Part shown: positions 51,151-59,011 of the stretch, piece by piece | How the letters are laid out: each line of letters begins with the position of its first letter | How positions within the stretch are numbered: position 1 is the stretch's first letter | From: Lachnoclostridium sp. | GTDB lineage: Bacteria; Bacillota; Clostridia; Lachnospirales; Lachnospiraceae | Assembly (NCBI GenBank): GCA_021770065.1 | Contig: JAETRR010000034.1 | Coordinates: forward strand, 1-62,803 | Reading direction: 5' to 3' | DNA length: 62,803 bases | Made by a program: the position numbers and the translations under genes | Notes under the pieces: model-generated | What the model saw: the letters and a program-made list of their open reading frames with translations, nothing else | Databases searched by the model: none | Told to the model about the DNA's origin: nothing

Positions 51151-51684
51151 ATGAGAAAGCGAAAAAACATTTTATTTTTTATGGCAGTGTTTGGTTTATT
51201 TACAGGGCTTTTGGCCGGCTGTAAGGGAAGCAGTGCACAGAAGGAGCCGGCTGTGGAGGATATTTTAAAGGCGGTGCAGGAGGCCTACGGGGAGGATTAT
51301 CTGCCGGATTCGGATCTGGACGAGGAGATGCTCTCTCAGATCATGGGAATTGATACGACGCTGATGGAGTCCTTTGCGGCTCAGATGCCTGTGATCAGCG
51401 CACATCCGGATCGGGTGGTGATTGCAAAGGCGGAGAAAGGCAAGGGGGATGCGCTGGAGGAGGAGCTTCTGCGCGTGCGCACGGCTCTTGTAGAAGACCA
51501 GATGATCTATCCTATGAATATTGCGAAGACACAGGCATGCCGTGTGGTACGCAAAGGAGACTATGCCGCCCTTCTGCTGGTGGGGGCTGTGGACGTCAGG
51601 GAGGATGTTTCGGAAGAAGAGCAGCTTTCCTTTGCACAGGATGAGGTTCAGAAAGCAGTGGATGCTTTTAAGGGCTGTTTCTGA
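51151..51684 (+). CDS. DUF4358-type lipoprotein
   Basis: 177 residues. A basic start and hydrophobic core (ILFFMAVFGLFTGLLAGC) end in a lipobox with Cys, so it is probably a lipid-anchored protein on the outer face of the membrane. The rest is acidic, with a helical pattern and DIRED-like repeats (VEDILKAVQEAYGEDYLPD, LVGAVDVREDVSEEEQ). The family has no known function. The ATG at 51151 follows AAAGGA at 14 bases; an in-frame GTG at 51142 is possible. Confidence 0.75.
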   Translation: MRKRKNILFFMAVFGLFTGLLAGCKGSSAQKEPAVEDILKAVQEAYGEDYLPDSDLDEEMLSQIMGIDTTLMESFAAQMPVISAHPDRVVIAKAEKGKGDALEEELLRVRTALVEDQMIYPMNIAKTQACRVVRKGDYAALLLVGAVDVREDVSEEEQLSFAQDEVQKAVDAFKGCF

Positions 51685-51716
51685 AAATGCAGTTTTCTGA
51701 AAATATAAAAAATACA

Positions 51717-51745
51717 TTTACCTTTTATGGCGGATGTGCTAAACT
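51717..51745 (+). promoter_or_regulatory. Weak promoter candidate upstream of the purine permease
   Basis: TTTACC (51717-51722), a 17-base spacer and TAAACT (51740-51745) with TGC before the -10. Each hexamer matches four of six consensus bases. Confidence 0.35.
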
Positions 51746-51766
51746 ATGTAATGTGTTTTTGTTTGT

Positions 51767-51805
51767 TGTCATTCACAGCTCTGCAGACAGAGGCTGTGGG
51801 TGGCA
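51767..51805 (+). promoter_or_regulatory. Leader hairpin upstream of the purine permease
   Basis: A 13-pair stem, several of them G-T, joins 51767-51779 with 51793-51805 and has a small inner TCTG/CAGA stem. A T-rich stretch (ATTTCATTTTTA) follows. It may attenuate transcription. It does not match the purine riboswitch consensus. Confidence 0.45.
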
Positions 51806-51835
51806 ATTTCATTTTTACTTAGGAGGGAAGTTATA

Positions 51836-53203
51836 ATGGTAGAAAAAATGTTTAAGCTGAAGGAAAACAACACTACGGTAAAGACAGAGATTCTGGCCGG
51901 TGTTACAACCTTTATGACCATGGCGTACATACTGGCAGTAAACCCCAGTATCTTAAGCGCAGCAGGCATGGATCAGGGTGCGGTTTTCACAGCAACGGTT
52001 CTCGCGTCATTTTTAGGTACGGTCTGTATGGCGCTCTTTGCGAACTACCCCTTTGCGCTGGCTCCCGGTATGGGACTCAATGCTTACTTTGCCTATACGG
52101 TTGTGCTTGGTATGGGCTATCCCTGGCAGGCGGCCCTGGCAGCAGTATTTGTGGAAGGTGTGATTTTTATTCTGCTGTCACTGTTCAACATCCGTGAAGC
52201 GATTTTTAATTCCATTCCTGTGAATCTTAAGAAAGCAGTGTCCGTAGGCATTGGCTTCTTTATTGCATTTATCGGTCTGCAGAATGCAAAAATTGTTGTA
52301 GGCGGTGCTACTCTGGTGGAGCTGTTCTCTCTGAGTGCGGTAGAAGGAGGTACGATGCAGGATGTGGGGATTACGGTAATTCTGGCAATTATCGGTGTTC
52401 TGATCACGTCTGTCCTGGTTATTAAACAGGTAAAGGGCAACATCCTCTGGGGAATCCTGATTACCTGGGTGCTTGGAATCATCTGTCAGTTTGCGGGATT
52501 GTATGTTCCGAATCCGGAGATCGGCTTTTACGGACTGCTTCCGGATTTCTCGGGTGGGCTTTCGATTCCCAGCATTGCACCGATATTTGCGAAGCTTGAT
52601 TTTGCATCCATTCCTGTCGGGGAATTTCTGGTGATTATGTTTGCGTTCCTGTTTGTGGATATGTTTGATACGCTGGGAACCCTGATTGGCGTTGCCTCTA
52701 AGGCGGACATGCTTGATAAAGACGGAAAGCTGCCGAATATCAAGGGCGCTTTGATGGCCGATGCAGTGGCGACTACGGCCGGTGCAGTGTTCGGTACTTC
52801 TACGACTACGACTTTTGTGGAGAGTGCTTCCGGTGTGTCGGAAGGGGGAAGAACAGGCCTTACGGCGATGACTACAGCGGTTTTGTTTGCTTTATCTTTG
52901 CTGCTGTCTCCCATATTCCTTGCTATTCCGTCCTTTGCCACGGCTCCGGCGCTGATTGTGGTAGGATTCTATATGGTAAATCAGGTGGGAACAATTGACT
53001 TTTCCGATTTCGGAGAGGGAATCCCGGCATTTATCTGTATTGCGGCGATGCCTTTCTTCTACAGCATTTCCGAGGGTATTTCCATGGGAGTTATCTCTTA
53101 TGTTGTGCTGAATCTGGTTTCCGGAAAAGTGAAAGATAAGAAGATCAGTGTTGTAATGTATATACTGGCGGGCTTGTTTCTGCTTAAATATTTCTTCATT
53201 TAA
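51836..53203 (+). CDS. NCS2 family purine permease (guanine/hypoxanthine type)
   Basis: 455 residues with about 12 membrane segments. Conserved family pieces are KTEILAGVTTFMTMAYILAVNP, APGMGLNAYFAYTVV, the substrate region FLFVDMFDTLGTLIGVA and TSTTTTFVESASGVSEGGRTG. It resembles the PbuG group of purine-base importers. Start ATG at 51836 after AGGAGGG. Confidence 0.92.
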   Translation: MVEKMFKLKENNTTVKTEILAGVTTFMTMAYILAVNPSILSAAGMDQGAVFTATVLASFLGTVCMALFANYPFALAPGMGLNAYFAYTVVLGMGYPWQAALAAVFVEGVIFILLSLFNIREAIFNSIPVNLKKAVSVGIGFFIAFIGLQNAKIVVGGATLVELFSLSAVEGGTMQDVGITVILAIIGVLITSVLVIKQVKGNILWGILITWVLGIICQFAGLYVPNPEIGFYGLLPDFSGGLSIPSIAPIFAKLDFASIPVGEFLVIMFAFLFVDMFDTLGTLIGVASKADMLDKDGKLPNIKGALMADAVATTAGAVFGTSTTTTFVESASGVSEGGRTGLTAMTTAVLFALSLLLSPIFLAIPSFATAPALIVVGFYMVNQVGTIDFSDFGEGIPAFICIAAMPFFYSISEGISMGVISYVVLNLVSGKVKDKKISVVMYILAGLFLLKYFFI

Positions 53204-53217
53204 GTACGGGAGGAAAA

Positions 53218-53661
53218 ATGATGTTAAAGGAATTCAAAGAATTTGCCTTAAAGGGCAATATGATTGACCTGGCTGTGGGTGTGATTATCGGCGGCGGTTT
53301 TAATACGCTTGTCACTTCCCTGGTGAATGACATAGTGATGCCGTTTATCAGCCTGTTTACCGGGCGGCTTGATTTTTCCAACATGTTTATTGCGCTCGAC
53401 GGCAATTCCTACGCCACATTGGATGCGGCAAAGGAGGCGACTTCGACCATTGCTTACGGAAGCTTCATTACCGGGCTGATTAATTTTCTTCTTACGGCTT
53501 TTGTAGTATTTATCGTGGTGAAGCAGATGAATAAGCTTCACCGGAAGAAAGAGGAGCCGGCCGCACCGGCAGAACCGGTTACGAAGATCTGCCCCCACTG
53601 TATGTCTGAGATTCACATTAAGGCGGACAAGTGTCCTTACTGCACCTCGGATGTGGATTGA
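53218..53661 (+). CDS. mscL: Large-conductance mechanosensitive channel MscL with C-terminal zinc ribbon
   Basis: Pentameric emergency-release channel. 147 residues: LKEFKEFALKGNMIDLAVGVIIGGGFNTLV is the first membrane helix and pore-lining part (quoted in pieces here: KGNMIDLAVGVIIGGGF), the second helix is near 75-100, and a cytoplasmic helix follows. The tail has two CxxC pairs, CPHC and CPYC, 12-13 residues apart, a zinc-ribbon pattern not found in the textbook MscL. It is followed by an intrinsic terminator. Confidence 0.93.
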   Translation: MMLKEFKEFALKGNMIDLAVGVIIGGGFNTLVTSLVNDIVMPFISLFTGRLDFSNMFIALDGNSYATLDAAKEATSTIAYGSFITGLINFLLTAFVVFIVVKQMNKLHRKKEEPAAPAEPVTKICPHCMSEIHIKADKCPYCTSDVD

Positions 53662-53667
53662 AATATT

Positions 53668-53711
53668 ATAAGGGAGAACTGTAACCTTTACAGAGCTCCC
53701 TTATTTTTTTG
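53668..53711 (+). terminator. Intrinsic terminator after mscL
   Basis: ATAAGGGAG (53668-53676) pairs with CTCCCTTAT (to 53704), with added internal CTGTAA/TTACAG pairing. A run of seven T follows. Confidence 0.85.
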
Positions 53712-53757
53712 TAAATATAGTGTAGATTTTTCAACTTTGTTTTTTCGAGAGAAACAG

Positions 53758-53787
53758 TTGTCAATTATTGGCGGAACATGCTATACT
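53758..53787 (+). promoter_or_regulatory. SigmaA promoter of the OPT transporter operon
   Basis: TTGTCA (53758-53763), an 18-base spacer and TATACT (53782-53787) with TGC before the -10. About 90 bases upstream of the OPT start. Confidence 0.65.
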
Positions 53788-53877
53788 TAATCTATTATAT
53801 GGTTTTTCTGTTATATGGGAAACCCTTTTGTGTGTTAAGGGGATAAGACGGGAAAATCACAGAGAAGGAGAGAGAGT

Positions 53878-55791
53878 ATGAGTGACAACAATTTCAAACC
53901 GTTTATTCCGGCTGAGAAAAAACTGCCGGAATTTACAGCAACTTCCATTATTCTGGGTATCCTGCTTGCGGTGCTCTTCGGCGGCGCCAATGCGTACCTG
54001 GGGCTGCGTGTGGGCATGACCGTGTCGGCATCTATTCCGGCGGCCGTGATTTCCATGGGTGTAATCCGGGTGATTCTCAGGAAGGATTCCGTGCTGGAGA
54101 ACAATATGGTGCAGACCATCGGATCTGCAGGCGAGTCCGTGGCAGCAGGCGCTATCTTTACCATGCCGGCGTTGTTTCTGTGGGCATCCGAGTGGGGGAC
54201 AGAAGATCCCTCTCTGGTTGAGATTGCTATTATTGCCGCTATCGGCGGCGCTTTGGGTGTTTTGTTTATGGTGCCCTTACGGAAAGCGCTGATTGTGCAG
54301 GAGCATGGAGTACTGCCTTACCCGGAGGGACAGGCATGTGCGGAGGTTCTTCTGGCAGGAGAAGAGGGCGGCGCAAAGGCCGGTATCGTATTTAAAGGTC
54401 TCGGCATTGCGGCTTTTTATAAGTTTATTGCGGACGGCCTGAAGCTGTTTCCCAGTGAAGTGCACTATGAGATACCGGCCTATCCGGGCGCAGGCGTCGG
54501 CATGGATGTACTTCCGGCTCTCCTCGGCGTGGGATATATCTGCGGTACGAAGATATCTTCCTATCTGTTTGCGGGCGGCATCACGGGCTGGTTTGTGCTG
54601 ATGCCTCTGATTGTACTGTTCGGCGGCAATTCCGTGCTGTTTCCGGCGGAAGTGACCGTGGCAGAGCTCTATGCGGAGGGCGGTTCTTTTGCCGTGTGGA
54701 CCAATTATATCAAGTATATTGGTGCAGGAGCCGTGGCGGCAGGCGGCGTGATCAGCCTGATTAAGTCCCTGCCTCTGATTATCCGGACATTTAAGGAAGC
54801 CATGAAGGGCTACGGCAAGGGCGGAGCGGGTACAGGAGAGCGGACGGACAAGGATCTTTCCATGAAAGTGATCTTTATTTCCGTTGCGGTGCTGGCAGTT
54901 CTTCTGTGGCTGATCCCTGTAGTTCCGGTGAACCTGTTCTGCGCGGTTCTGATCGTTATATTCGGCTTTTTCTTTGCCACGGTTTCGTCCCGTATGGTGG
55001 GACTGATCGGAAGCAGCAACAATCCGGTGTCCGGCATGGCTATAGCGACCCTTCTGGTGACTACTATGATTCTGAAGGCAACCGGACAGGTGGGACAGGC
55101 CGGCATGACGGCGGCTATTGCCATCGGTTCTGTGATCTGTATTGTGGCAGCCATTGCGGGCGATACTTCCCAGGATTTGAAGACCGGCTATATTGTAGGC
55201 GCCACGCCCTATAAGCAGCAGATTGGCGAGCTGGTGGGCGTAGCTGCATCCTCCATTGCCATAGGGGCGATTCTGTATCTTTTGAGTGCGGCATGGGGTT
55301 ATGGTTCTGCCGAGCTTCCGGCGCCTCAGGCAACCTTGATGAAGATGATCGTCGAAGGTGTTATGGGAGGCAATCTTCCCTGGAATCTCGTATTTGCAGG
55401 AGTCTTTATCGGTATTGTGGTGGAGGTTCTCGGCATTCCGGTGCTTCCCTTTGCGGTTGGGCTTTATCTTCCGATCCATCTGAGCATGCCTATGATGCTC
55501 GGCGGAGTCGTAAGGTGGATCTTTGAGAAAAAGAAAAATATGAGCGAGAAAGCGAAGAAGGATATGATTGAGAACGGAGTTCTTTACTGTTCCGGCCTGA
55601 TTGCGGGCGAGGGCCTGGTTGGTATTCTTCTGGCTGTATTTGCCATTATTCCTATGGCAGACGGAAGCCTGGGGGATTTACTTGGAAGCATCGTTTCCGG
55701 AACGCCTGTTAACAGCAATCTGGGAGGGCTCATCTTCTTTGCTCTCTTAACGGCTACCATGTGGATGGTCACGAAAAGAAAAGAGAACTAA
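53878..55791 (+). CDS. OPT family oligopeptide transporter
   Basis: 637 residues with about 15 membrane segments. Family marks are ATSIILGILLAVLFGGANAYLG (first helix; quoted in part as LAVLFGGANAYLGLRVGMTV), YPEGQACAEVL, and GDTSQDLKTGYIVGATPYKQQ. OPT members carry peptides or metal chelates; the substrate is unknown. It ends next to a PqqD-domain gene with no gap (stop at 55791, ATG at 55792). Confidence 0.93.
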   Translation: MSDNNFKPFIPAEKKLPEFTATSIILGILLAVLFGGANAYLGLRVGMTVSASIPAAVISMGVIRVILRKDSVLENNMVQTIGSAGESVAAGAIFTMPALFLWASEWGTEDPSLVEIAIIAAIGGALGVLFMVPLRKALIVQEHGVLPYPEGQACAEVLLAGEEGGAKAGIVFKGLGIAAFYKFIADGLKLFPSEVHYEIPAYPGAGVGMDVLPALLGVGYICGTKISSYLFAGGITGWFVLMPLIVLFGGNSVLFPAEVTVAELYAEGGSFAVWTNYIKYIGAGAVAAGGVISLIKSLPLIIRTFKEAMKGYGKGGAGTGERTDKDLSMKVIFISVAVLAVLLWLIPVVPVNLFCAVLIVIFGFFFATVSSRMVGLIGSSNNPVSGMAIATLLVTTMILKATGQVGQAGMTAAIAIGSVICIVAAIAGDTSQDLKTGYIVGATPYKQQIGELVGVAASSIAIGAILYLLSAAWGYGSAELPAPQATLMKMIVEGVMGGNLPWNLVFAGVFIGIVVEVLGIPVLPFAVGLYLPIHLSMPMMLGGVVRWIFEKKKNMSEKAKKDMIENGVLYCSGLIAGEGLVGILLAVFAIIPMADGSLGDLLGSIVSGTPVNSNLGGLIFFALLTATMWMVTKRKEN

Positions 55792-56157
55792 ATGAGCAGG
55801 AGACAGAAAAAGAATTATCTCGACTATGTCCCGGTGTGTGCACCGGAGCATAGCTGGGATTTGAATGAGAAGAAGCTGGTGGTGATCCATGTGGAGAACA
55901 GGGGGTTCTATAACCGTCTGGCACAGAAGCTGTTCAAGCGGCCGAAGGTGAGCCATATCAGCCTTGATGAATATGGAAGCTTTGTGTGGCAGCAGATGGA
56001 CGGGAAGCGGACGATCTACGATATCAGCTTTCTTGTGAAGGAGCGGTACGGGGAAAAGGCGGAACCGCTGCTCCCCAGGCTTACCAGATATTTTCAAATC
56101 CTGTATCAGAATCATTTTATCGGGTATTGTGTGCCGATTGATAAAAAACATATTTAA
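55792..56157 (+). CDS. PqqD-domain protein coupled to the OPT transporter
   Basis: 121 residues. The C-terminal 80 residues have the PqqD/RRE winged-helix pattern: ISLDEYGSFVWQQMDGKRTIYDI and LLPRLTRYFQILYQNHFI (typical D-x-G-x-W-x-x-x-D-G-x-x-T). In RiPP pathways this domain delivers a precursor peptide to a radical SAM enzyme, but no such enzyme or precursor is seen nearby. The ATG starts directly after the OPT stop, so translation is probably coupled. Function unknown. Confidence 0.8.
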   Translation: MSRRQKKNYLDYVPVCAPEHSWDLNEKKLVVIHVENRGFYNRLAQKLFKRPKVSHISLDEYGSFVWQQMDGKRTIYDISFLVKERYGEKAEPLLPRLTRYFQILYQNHFIGYCVPIDKKHI

Positions 56158-56169
56158 ATGAATTTCAGA

Positions 56170-56213
56170 GGGGATGCTGCAGCAGGCTGCCGGTTTGCTG
56201 TGGCATCCCTTTT
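56170..56213 (+). terminator. Intrinsic terminator after the OPT-PqqD pair
   Basis: GGGATGC at 56171 pairs with GCATCCC at 56203-56209, with further CAGCA/TGCTG pairing within. TTTT follows. It may also end the converging XRE gene. Confidence 0.8.
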
Positions 56214-56233
56214 ATATTATAGAAGTTTTCCCT

Positions 56234-56518
56234 CTAACTGCGCTTCATAGCACGGATTAGATTTAAAAGCGCATCTATTTCATCCTGAGTCAATCCGGAG
56301 AGATCAATCTCCTGTTTCCGTTCTAACCCCAGCAGGTAGTCTGTGGATACCTTAAATACCCTGGATATATCAATTAAAACTTCATAAGAAGGCATTCGCA
56401 GTCCTGTTTCGTAGGCACTGATGACGGATTTCGTAAGGCAGAGCTTTTGTGCCAGTTGTTCTTGGGTCAGGTCATAGCGCAGCCTTAGGGATCTGAGAGT
56501 GGTTCCGAAATCCACCAT
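56234..56518 (-). CDS. XRE family helix-turn-helix regulator
   Basis: 94 residues. The DNA-binding helices LTQEQLAQKLCLTKSVISAYE lie at about 18-38 and PSYEVLIDISRVFKVSTDYLLG completes the five-helix XRE fold. A short C-terminal tail LTQDEIDALLNLIRAMKR follows. It is encoded divergently from the cpsB operon, so it is a candidate local regulator; inverted repeats in the shared spacer could be its sites. Confidence 0.88.
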   Translation of the reverse strand: MVDFGTTLRSLRLRYDLTQEQLAQKLCLTKSVISAYETGLRMPSYEVLIDISRVFKVSTDYLLGLERKQEIDLSGLTQDEIDALLNLIRAMKRS

Positions 56519-56598
56519 AAATTTCCTCCTGTTTCAATTTGGGTGTACATTATCAAAATATTTTCATTAAAATGCTATTGTAAAAAAAAATTGGAATT

Positions 56599-56643
56599 AT
56601 TACCATAAGTAATTCAGAAAATTTTTTGGCATTTGATGGTAAT
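56599..56643. promoter_or_regulatory. Inverted repeat in the XRE-cpsB spacer, candidate operator
   Basis: ATTACCAT (56599-56606) and ATGGTAAT (56636-56643) are inverse complements. Beyond them GGAATT and TTTCC extend the similarity. It lies about 70 bases upstream of the promoter at 56710. The 259-base AT-rich spacer holds no other gene. Confidence 0.4.
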
Positions 56644-56709
56644 TTCCCTGTATGCTAATCAGTTTACTATAAATGCAGTCAACTTTCGGTGGATAAAATA
56701 TTTAAATAG

Positions 56710-56738
56710 TTGACAAATGAAGAGGGATGGATTAAAAT
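56710..56738 (+). promoter_or_regulatory. SigmaA promoter of the surface-assembly operon
   Basis: A perfect TTGACA (56710-56715), a 17-base spacer and TAAAAT (56733-56738). About 40 bases upstream of the cpsB start. Confidence 0.8.
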
Positions 56739-56777
56739 ATCACATGGAAATAAGGAGAACGTACAGGGAGACTGGAT

Positions 56778-57500
56778 ATGGAGAAGATAGATATCCATTG
56801 TCATATCCTGCCGGGCATTGATGACGGTGCCGGCAGTGAAGATGAGAGTATCCGAATGCTGAAGGCCGCGTACAGCCAGGGAATCTGCTCGGTGGTAGCA
56901 ACCCCTCATGCGTCACCGGAGTATCCGGACAGCAGGCCGGAGGTTATCCGCAGGCTGTGTGCAGAACTGGAGGAACGTGCCAGAAGAGAGATTGCCCCGG
57001 AATTCCGGATATATCCGGGTCAGGAGATTTTGTCCACAGATAGTGTACTTGAGAAACTGGAATCCGGGAATTTCCTTTCTCTGGCGGAAAGCGCTTATGT
57101 ACTGGTAGAGTTTTTTCCGTCCACCCCCTATTCTTCTATCTACCGGGTCATCCGGGAGTTTGGCATGACCTCATATGTGCCGGTACTGGCCCATATTGAG
57201 AGGTACGAAGCCCTCAGGGAGGAAGGAAGGGTAGAAGAACTTATCCGGACCGGAGCCTATATGCAGATGAATTACCGTATTATCGGGGGAAAGTGGTATG
57301 ACCGGTCTGTTCGGTGGTGCAGAGAGATGCTGGAGGAAGGAAACATTCATTTCCTGGGCACGGACATGCATCACGCAGCCTATCGGGCGCCCGAGACCGG
57401 GGCGGCCATGAAGTGGCTTGAGAAGCATCTGGATCAGGACTATCTTGCGGATATCTGCATTGGGAATGTCAGAAAGCTTCTTAAGGATATAAGAATATAA
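56778..57500 (+). CDS. CpsB/YwqE-type manganese-dependent tyrosine phosphatase (PHP domain)
   Basis: 240 residues. Metal-binding PHP motifs are DIHCHILPGIDDG (His7, His9), ATPHAS, GQEIL, AHIERY and GTDMHH. The family dephosphorylates the tyrosine tail of the partner BY-kinase. It is the first gene of an operon with cpsC- and cpsD-like genes, the usual partners. All expected metal ligands look present. Confidence 0.9.
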   Translation: MEKIDIHCHILPGIDDGAGSEDESIRMLKAAYSQGICSVVATPHASPEYPDSRPEVIRRLCAELEERARREIAPEFRIYPGQEILSTDSVLEKLESGNFLSLAESAYVLVEFFPSTPYSSIYRVIREFGMTSYVPVLAHIERYEALREEGRVEELIRTGAYMQMNYRIIGGKWYDRSVRWCREMLEEGNIHFLGTDMHHAAYRAPETGAAMKWLEKHLDQDYLADICIGNVRKLLKDIRI

Positions 57501-57529
57501 CATAACATACTAGAAGGAACCTATGGAAC

Positions 57530-58285
57530 ATGAACCCTACACAAAAAGATGAGATAGAAATTGACCTGCTGGAGCTTTTTCTGATTATCAAGGAGAAGAT
57601 TCTGGTGATTCTGGCAGCCGGGCTGCTGGTGAGCTGCTTAGGCTGTGCCTTTACCGCCTTTTTAATGCCGCCGGTGTACACGTCCCAGTCCAGCATTCTG
57701 GTGCTGACGAAGGAGACGACCCTGGCATCCCTTGCGGATCTGCAGATGGGAAGCCAGCTGACCAATGATTATGAGGTGCTGATTACCAGCCGGCCGGTTC
57801 TGGAATCTGTCATTGAAAAACTCGGGCTGGATATGGAATACCAGGATCTGGAAAAGGATATTACCATAAATAATCCCAATGATACCCGTATCCTGGAGAT
57901 TTCGGTGGAGAGCCGGAGCCCGGAGGCCTGCAGGAGCATTGTCAATGAGCTGACGGTGACAGCCTCCGCATTTATCGGAGATAAGATGGAAGTTGTTCCT
58001 CCCAAGGTGATCGAGGAAGGGGAGCTTCCCATAGAGAAGACAAGACCCATCATGTGGAAGAATGCACTGATATGTTTCCTTCTGGGGCTGTTCGTAAGCG
58101 CGGCAGTGATTGTGGTTATGGCAGTGATGGACGACACCATCAAGACGGAAGAGGATATTGAGAAATATCTGGGAATTCCCACACTGGCCACGGTTCCGGA
58201 CCGCAAGGATTACATAAATGCAGACAAGCAGAAGAAAAAGAAGAAGGAAAAGAAGAAAAAGCCAGCAGGAGGGAAGGGCAGATAA
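57530..58285 (+). CDS. Chain-length determinant / BY-kinase adaptor (YveK/CpsC type)
   Basis: 251 residues with two membrane segments (about 25-48 and 180-203) that flank an external Wzz-type domain (EIDLLELFLIIKEKILVI at the start; ITSRPVLESVIEKLGLDMEY inside). The lysine-rich cytoplasmic tail is unusual in length. In other bacteria this protein activates CpsD. The last stop overlaps the kinase start by one base. Confidence 0.9.
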   Translation: MNPTQKDEIEIDLLELFLIIKEKILVILAAGLLVSCLGCAFTAFLMPPVYTSQSSILVLTKETTLASLADLQMGSQLTNDYEVLITSRPVLESVIEKLGLDMEYQDLEKDITINNPNDTRILEISVESRSPEACRSIVNELTVTASAFIGDKMEVVPPKVIEEGELPIEKTRPIMWKNALICFLLGLFVSAAVIVVMAVMDDTIKTEEDIEKYLGIPTLATVPDRKDYINADKQKKKKKEKKKKPAGGKGR

Positions 58286-58992
58286 TGGAACAGCAGAGTG
58301 TATTTATGACAGACCCGAAAAAGCCGGACTATTTTTACAATGAAGCCATGAAAACCCTCCGGACCAATATCCAGTTTGCGGGCAGGGATGTGCGGACAAT
58401 TCTGGTAACCAGCTGTTTCCCGAATGAGGGAAAGAGCGATGTGACCTTCCAGCTTGCCCGTGAAATCGGGAAAATGGGTAAACGGGTACTGTTTCTGGAT
58501 GCCGATATCCGCAAATCCACCTTCTTAAGCAGGTACCAGGTAAAAAAGACCTCGGGGGGCCTGTCCCAGTATCTCACCGGGCAGAAGGAGATAGAAGAGA
58601 TCTGCTACCGGACCAATTACGAGAATCTGGATATTATATTTGCGGGTATTATGGCGCCCAATCCGGCGGAGCTTCTGGAGGATCCTTCGTTTGAGGATCT
58701 CCTTAAGAGGATGCGGCATAAGTATGAGTATATTCTGATTGATACGCCGCCTATCGGAAGCTTGATAGACGCGGCAATTGTTGCGAAATTCTGTGACGGG
58801 GCGATTCTGGTATGTGAAAGCGAATGCGTCAGCTACCGGATGGCCCAGAAGGCCAGAGAGCAGCTTGAGATGACAGGCTGCCATGTGATTGGAGCCGTTC
58901 TCAACAAGGTAGATATTTCAAGGGAACGCTACTATGGAAAATATTACGGAAAATATAAATACTACAACTATTACTCCAGCGAAAAAAGATAG
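58285..58992 (+). CDS. Bacterial tyrosine kinase (BY-kinase, CpsD/YwqD type)
   Basis: 235 residues. Walker A is SCFPNEGKSDVTFQLA (the residue after GKS is Asp instead of the usual Thr/Ser), Walker A' is VLFLDADIRKS, Walker B is ILIDTPPIGSLIDAA. The C-terminal tail has a tyrosine cluster (RYYGKYYGKYKYYNYY), the autophosphorylation region. Translation is coupled to the adaptor gene by a TAATG overlap. Confidence 0.92.
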   Translation: MEQQSVFMTDPKKPDYFYNEAMKTLRTNIQFAGRDVRTILVTSCFPNEGKSDVTFQLAREIGKMGKRVLFLDADIRKSTFLSRYQVKKTSGGLSQYLTGQKEIEEICYRTNYENLDIIFAGIMAPNPAELLEDPSFEDLLKRMRHKYEYILIDTPPIGSLIDAAIVAKFCDGAILVCESECVSYRMAQKAREQLEMTGCHVIGAVLNKVDISRERYYGKYYGKYKYYNYYSSEKR

Positions 58993-59011
58993 GAAAGACG
59001 GATAGATACAA

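Noticed and set aside
51746..51835. Purine riboswitch before the NCS2 permease
   Set aside because: The conserved three-way-junction bases are absent; only one long hairpin is found.
53590..53658. Separate zinc-ribbon gene after mscL
   Set aside because: The CxxC motifs are in the same open frame as MscL, with no stop or start between.
54277..55479. Open frame of 400 codons on the minus strand
   Set aside because: Antisense to the OPT transporter gene. It is a histidine- and arginine-rich shadow with no motif.
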